Below, piece after piece: positions 60,732-64,000 of a stretch of DNA of 64,000 bases. The stretch comes from Peribacillus simplex (GTDB lineage: Bacteria; Bacillota; Bacilli; Bacillales; DSM-1321), in the NCBI RefSeq assembly GCF_900156045.1, contig NZ_FTMX01000006.1, positions 124,001 to 188,000 of the forward strand. Direction: 5' to 3'. The translations under genes were made by a program, and so were the position numbers. The first letter of the stretch is position 1. Each line of letters starts with the position of its first letter. The notes under the pieces are model-generated. The model was not told the DNA's origin, made no database searches, and saw only the letters and a program-made list of their open reading frames with translations.

Positions 60732-62375
60732 ATGGCTATTAAAAAAGCAGATATTGTTCTTTCTAGTGATGCTATTTTCACGGGGCTTACACATGAGCCG
60801 ACGTCTGGTGCAATTGCTATCTTAGGTGACAAAATCATGAGTGTAGGATCAAAGGCTGAGATTGAACCTTTCATAGGAAGTACGACAAAAGTATTTAACT
60901 ATGGAAATCAATTGATCATGCCTGGATTTCATGATTTTCATCTCCACATTATGTTTAGTGCACTAAGTTTAAATAGTATTAATTTATTTGATGCCAGGTC
61001 AGCCCAAGATGTAGCTGCAAAAGTACTGGAATTTTCTAAAGGTTGTTCTGAGGATGAATGGATTATAGGTATGCAATGGGACGCAGGTTATTGGCATGAT
61101 AAACAAGAACCCCATTATAAAATACTCGACTCTGTTATTCCAGATCGTCCTGTGGTTCTTTTTCATGCTGAAGGTCATTATACATGGGTGAACAGTAAAG
61201 CCATGGATTTAGCAGGTGTTACTGAGGATATACGTGATCCGGATTTTGGTCGGTATGAAAGAGATAAAGATGGTTTACTTACTGGGATTTTCTATGAAGA
61301 TGCTCAACAAATCGTTTTAAAAGAGGCATTACGGTTAACACAAAATAAAAAAGAAACGATTTTAAAAAAGTTTTTGCAATTGTTATCCCAATATGGAATA
61401 ACCTCTGTAAACGATTTGTATGCGCCGATAGATGACTTCATTCAAGACTATAACCTTTATGAAAAATTGGATAATCGAGGAGAATTAACGACTAGATTTC
61501 ATATCACTCCTGAATTGGATGGCAATTTGGAGAGAGCTCAAATACTGAGAAATAAATATGAATCAAAGAAACTTCAATTCTCAGGATTAAAGCAGTTTGT
61601 TGATGGAACAGTCACGGGTCATACAGCTTACTTCCTCAAACCTTATTCCGATCAATTGGATATCTGTGGTCATCCAGCTCTAGATCCAGAAGTATTGATT
61701 GATCGAGTTGTTAAAGCAGATGAACTTGGATTCAGAATCAGGTTTCACGCTATTGGAGATGGGGCAATCCGTTTAGCTTTAGACGCTTTTGAAGAAGCTG
61801 TACGTAAAAATGGAAAAAGGGACTCAAGGCATACAATAGAGCATATTGAAGTAATCGATCCGGATGACATTGAACGTTTTTCGAGACTGGGTGTCATTGC
61901 CTCCATGCAACCTGATCATATGGCTGCTTCATCAAGAGAGGTATATTCTTCAATTATAGGTCCTGAAAGGGAAAAAAATGTTTTTCTGACGAAGTCGCTT
62001 TTAAATTCAGGGGCATCTTTAGCTTTAGGAACGGATTTTCCGGTCTCTATCTCATTAAATCCCATGCGACAAATATATACGGCAATTACAAGAGTTGATA
62101 GTAGTGGAGATCCAAAAAACACATGGCATCCTGAACAAAAGCTCACTTTGGCAGAGGCATTGCAAGCATATACATATGGCTCAGCCTATGGAAGTTTTAG
62201 AGAGCACGAGCTAGGTACGATAGAAGCGGGAAAACTTGCCGATCTTGTGGTTTTAGACAGAAATCTTTTTGATATTCCTGAAAATGAAGTGCTCAAAACT
62301 AAAGTGGAACTTACAATAAATGATGGGGAAGTTGTGTATAAAAGCGAAGAAACTTCTTTATCCGGCATATTCTAA
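60732..62375 (+). CDS. Amidohydrolase family 3 protein (YtcJ-like)
   Basis: 547 residues of a metal-dependent amidohydrolase. The first HxH motif is in PGFHDFHLHI near 70, a further histidine lies in RFHAIGDGAIRLA near 343, then HTIEHIEVI near 363 and the aspartate of GTDFPVS near 438. YtcJ-like enzymes hydrolyse amides, formamides or carbamates. Given its neighbours a role in breaking down a guanidino- or amide-containing compound is plausible but inferred. It has AAAGAGGT upstream. Confidence 0.85.
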   Translation: MAIKKADIVLSSDAIFTGLTHEPTSGAIAILGDKIMSVGSKAEIEPFIGSTTKVFNYGNQLIMPGFHDFHLHIMFSALSLNSINLFDARSAQDVAAKVLEFSKGCSEDEWIIGMQWDAGYWHDKQEPHYKILDSVIPDRPVVLFHAEGHYTWVNSKAMDLAGVTEDIRDPDFGRYERDKDGLLTGIFYEDAQQIVLKEALRLTQNKKETILKKFLQLLSQYGITSVNDLYAPIDDFIQDYNLYEKLDNRGELTTRFHITPELDGNLERAQILRNKYESKKLQFSGLKQFVDGTVTGHTAYFLKPYSDQLDICGHPALDPEVLIDRVVKADELGFRIRFHAIGDGAIRLALDAFEEAVRKNGKRDSRHTIEHIEVIDPDDIERFSRLGVIASMQPDHMAASSREVYSSIIGPEREKNVFLTKSLLNSGASLALGTDFPVSISLNPMRQIYTAITRVDSSGDPKNTWHPEQKLTLAEALQAYTYGSAYGSFREHELGTIEAGKLADLVVLDRNLFDIPENEVLKTKVELTINDGEVVYKSEETSLSGIF

Positions 62376-62445
62376 TTCTCTTATCAATAGAGGAATAGAG
62401 GTAGCAAATGTTTAGTTTAAAAAAGGAAATGAGTTTATAATGATA

Positions 62446-62463
62446 TTAACTAACGTTAGATAG
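62446..62463 (+). promoter_or_regulatory. Candidate TetR operator before its own gene
   Basis: TTAACTAAC directly joined to GTTAGATAG contains the perfect palindrome CTAACGTTAG and repeats the half-site of 57949-57970, but without the four-base spacer seen there. Confidence 0.6.
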
Positions 62464-62477
62464 TTTGGGGGCTCATT

Positions 62478-63056
62478 ATGACAAAAAATGAAATTAAAAA
62501 CATTTCCTTAACACTTTTTACTAAGTACGGATACGAGGGAACCGCTTTATCGGAAATTGCCAAGAGGGTAGGTATACAAAAACCTTCAATTTATAACCAT
62601 TTCAAGAGTAAGGATGACCTTTTCTTGTGTCTGTTTGAAGAAATTCTGGAAGAGCATATACACCAGGTCGAACAATTTGTCGAAGAAATAAATACACTCT
62701 CTTGTGAAGAAAAGTTAAAGCACATCCTTCTTGATACTTGTAATTATTATAAAAACCATGAAGATAAAGCAACATTTTTAAAGAGGGCAATGATCTTTCC
62801 GCCGGAGCATTTGAAGCACATCTTAAATGATAAATTCCTTAGATCTGAAGAATTATTTTCCGCTATCTTACATGCCATCTTTGTCGAAGGAATTGACAAA
62901 AAAGAAATACGCCAAGGGAAAATCGAGAACTTAATCATGTCTTATCTCTGTTTGATTGATGGGATATTCATGGAATTTTCTTATTATGGTAAAGAGAATA
63001 TGGAACCGAGAATTCAGAATATATGGGAAAATTTTTGGTTTGGACTAAGTGGATGA
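62478..63056 (+). CDS. TetR/AcrR-family regulator
   Basis: 192 residues. Helix-turn-helix at about 20-47 (TALSEIAKRVGIQKPSIYNHFKSKDDLF) and a helical ligand domain. It lies 100 bases after the amidohydrolase gene, in the same direction. A shared half-site upstream of the agmatinase gene and of this gene points to it as the regulator of the whole group. The ATG follows GGGGGCTC. Confidence 0.88.
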   Translation: MTKNEIKNISLTLFTKYGYEGTALSEIAKRVGIQKPSIYNHFKSKDDLFLCLFEEILEEHIHQVEQFVEEINTLSCEEKLKHILLDTCNYYKNHEDKATFLKRAMIFPPEHLKHILNDKFLRSEELFSAILHAIFVEGIDKKEIRQGKIENLIMSYLCLIDGIFMEFSYYGKENMEPRIQNIWENFWFGLSG

Positions 63057-63106
63057 TTCGTTAACTTATTCCGATTAAGTATGTGAGGGTTTATACAATA
63101 ATTGTT

Positions 63107-63219
63107 GTTGATTTCCACTCCAGGCACTCGCATTCCGCGGGCGGTCCGGGAGACTCCTGCGGGGTCTCCCCTGGACACGCTTTTCTAAGCAGGAGTCTCG
63201 TACCTTACGTTCCGATCAA
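63107..63219. repeat. R1-family palindromic repeat (copy G, internally shortened)
   Basis: The apical hairpin (CCTCCTCGGCG...) is missing: GGGAG-ACTCCTGCGGGGTCTCC replaces it, leaving 113 bp. The flanks match copies D and E, including CCGATTAAGT-TGTGAGGG upstream and TTTTGCCGACAAACTGG downstream. Confidence 0.85.
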
Positions 63220-63275
63220 CTTTGTTTTAAAATTCAGATGGAGCTCCTTTTGCCGACAAACTGGGAAATATGAAA

Positions 63276-63313
63276 AATAACAGCTATGTGTTTTCACATA
63301 GCTGTTATTTTTG
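63276..63313. terminator. Bidirectional terminator
   Basis: AATAACAGCTATGTG pairs perfectly with CACATAGCTGTTATT around TTTT, with T runs on both strands. Confidence 0.9.
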
Positions 63314-63414
63314 GTTAAGCGATTGGGCTAATTTCGCTACATTCGGCGTAGTACCGCCATGTGCACGTAAATCTTGTTTTTAATCTAAGTTTGAAACGCC
63401 TGCCAAAAGTAGAC

Positions 63415-63945
63415 TTACAATTCCTTGGTCTTAATCCTTTTAATTAACTCTTCAAACCAATATATTGTGTGATCTGTTCTGGTCGAAAAATAACCATCCA
63501 AAAATTCACGAATATTCTCGTTGCCTTTAGGTTCTGGCTCGAAATTCCCAAGATGCTCCCAAAGTGCCTTGATGGACTTTACTTTTTTTTCTAATATATC
63601 CACTACTTTATCCCGATCTACATACTTGATGTTGGCTAAACCAACAATCATATCCTTAATTTCATCCGCACTTTCAAATAATTTATAGATTTTCTTTGGT
63701 AGTTCTTCGCGACCCTTATCCGTAATCGCAAATACTTGTTTATCAGGCCGATGTTCTTCTTTTATCACTTCAACTGGTTCGACTAAACCTTGTTTTACCA
63801 ATGATTCAAAATGGTAGTACAGTTTACTTTCCGTTAACCCGCCTAGACGATCCAAAGGAATGGGTTCTGAAAGCTGCTTTTTTAATTTATAAGGATAATT
63901 TTTATCTTCCATCAGCTTGCTCAATATAAAAATTTGAATGGACAT
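63415..63945 (-). CDS. PadR-family transcriptional regulator (long form)
   Basis: 176 residues. N-terminal winged helix (IFILSKLMEDKNYPYKLKKQL, then TESKLYYHFESLVKQGLVEP and the wing HRPDKQVFAIT) and a helical C-terminal dimerisation domain (about 100-176), the two-domain PadR layout. It has AAAGGAG at good distance from the ATG. Its target is probably outside the window to the right, on the divergent side. Confidence 0.87.
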   Translation of the reverse strand: MSIQIFILSKLMEDKNYPYKLKKQLSEPIPLDRLGGLTESKLYYHFESLVKQGLVEPVEVIKEEHRPDKQVFAITDKGREELPKKIYKLFESADEIKDMIVGLANIKYVDRDKVVDILEKKVKSIKALWEHLGNFEPEPKGNENIREFLDGYFSTRTDHTIYWFEELIKRIKTKEL

Positions 63946-64000
63946 TTTCTACGCTCCTTTAAGAAGTATCATCTCCTTATTGTAGCAAAACTTAAGCTGT

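Overview
The window looks like chromosomal DNA of a low-GC, endospore-forming Gram-positive rod of the Bacillaceae. Nearly every gene has an AGGAGG-type ribosome binding site, and intrinsic terminators are abundant. There is an LysM/GH18 cortex-lytic-type enzyme and a GerAB-type spore germination protein, and the other genes are typical of Bacillus and Peribacillus (yhgE, ktr, bdbCD, ywnA/ywnB, galU/galE, sdaAA/sdaAB, brnQ, rsbR-type STAS). A Peribacillus-like species is my inference from gene content; no rRNA or marker gene is present to prove it. I found no tRNA, rRNA, CRISPR array, prophage, transposase or replication origin.

Layout. 1-5 kb: a yhgE/pip-type membrane protein; an SRPBCC-ArsR pair with a double-palindrome promoter; a small lipoprotein; a small kinase-fold protein behind a manganese (yybP-ykoY) riboswitch. 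5.6-8.7 kb: a secreted glucosaminidase with nine SH3 repeats. 8.7-11.7 kb: a thiol-redox island (Rrf2/YwnA regulator, DsbA- and DsbB-like proteins, YwnB-like reductase) tied together by one shared long palindromic operator and split by a 41-bp tandem repeat. 12-17.8 kb: cell-wall glycopolymer genes (GalU, a very large glycerophosphotransferase/glycosyltransferase fusion with internal GW-like modules, GalE). 18-23.6 kb: PhzF, a PadR/pentapeptide pair, two methyltransferases, an RsbR-type stressosome protein. 23.7-26.1 kb: a Ktr potassium channel pair behind a c-di-AMP (ydaO-yuaA) riboswitch. 26.8-29.3 kb and 33.8-37.1 kb: two TetR-ABC exporter modules. 29.5-33.8 kb: VanZ-like protein, aminoacyl-histidine dipeptidase, a lipoprotein, a GntR regulator. 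37-41.7 kb: TauE/SafE permease, LysM-GH18 enzyme, and a divergent LysE exporter/XRE-cupin regulator pair. 42.7-50 kb: a two-gene secreted nucleic-acid-scavenging operon (5'-nucleotidase and a double-nuclease protein). 50-55.5 kb: L-serine dehydratase, DinB-like protein, BrnQ with a CodY-like box, a lipoprotein. 56-57 kb: a lone GerAB protein. 58-63 kb: an agmatinase-family hydrolase, APC permease, amidohydrolase and TetR gene, linked by a shared palindromic half-site. 63.4 kb: a PadR regulator.

Two families of palindromic intergenic repeats (here called R1 and R2) are scattered through the window, mainly from 17.8 kb onward. R1 is a roughly 128-bp MITE-like hairpin whose arms show compensatory changes, and twice it occurs as a tandem pair with a period near 220 bp. 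The most interesting signals are the shared Rrf2-type operator, the manganese riboswitch in front of a kinase-like gene, the glycosyltransferase interrupted by GW modules, and the structured repeats. All product names rest on reading motifs by eye; no database search was run.
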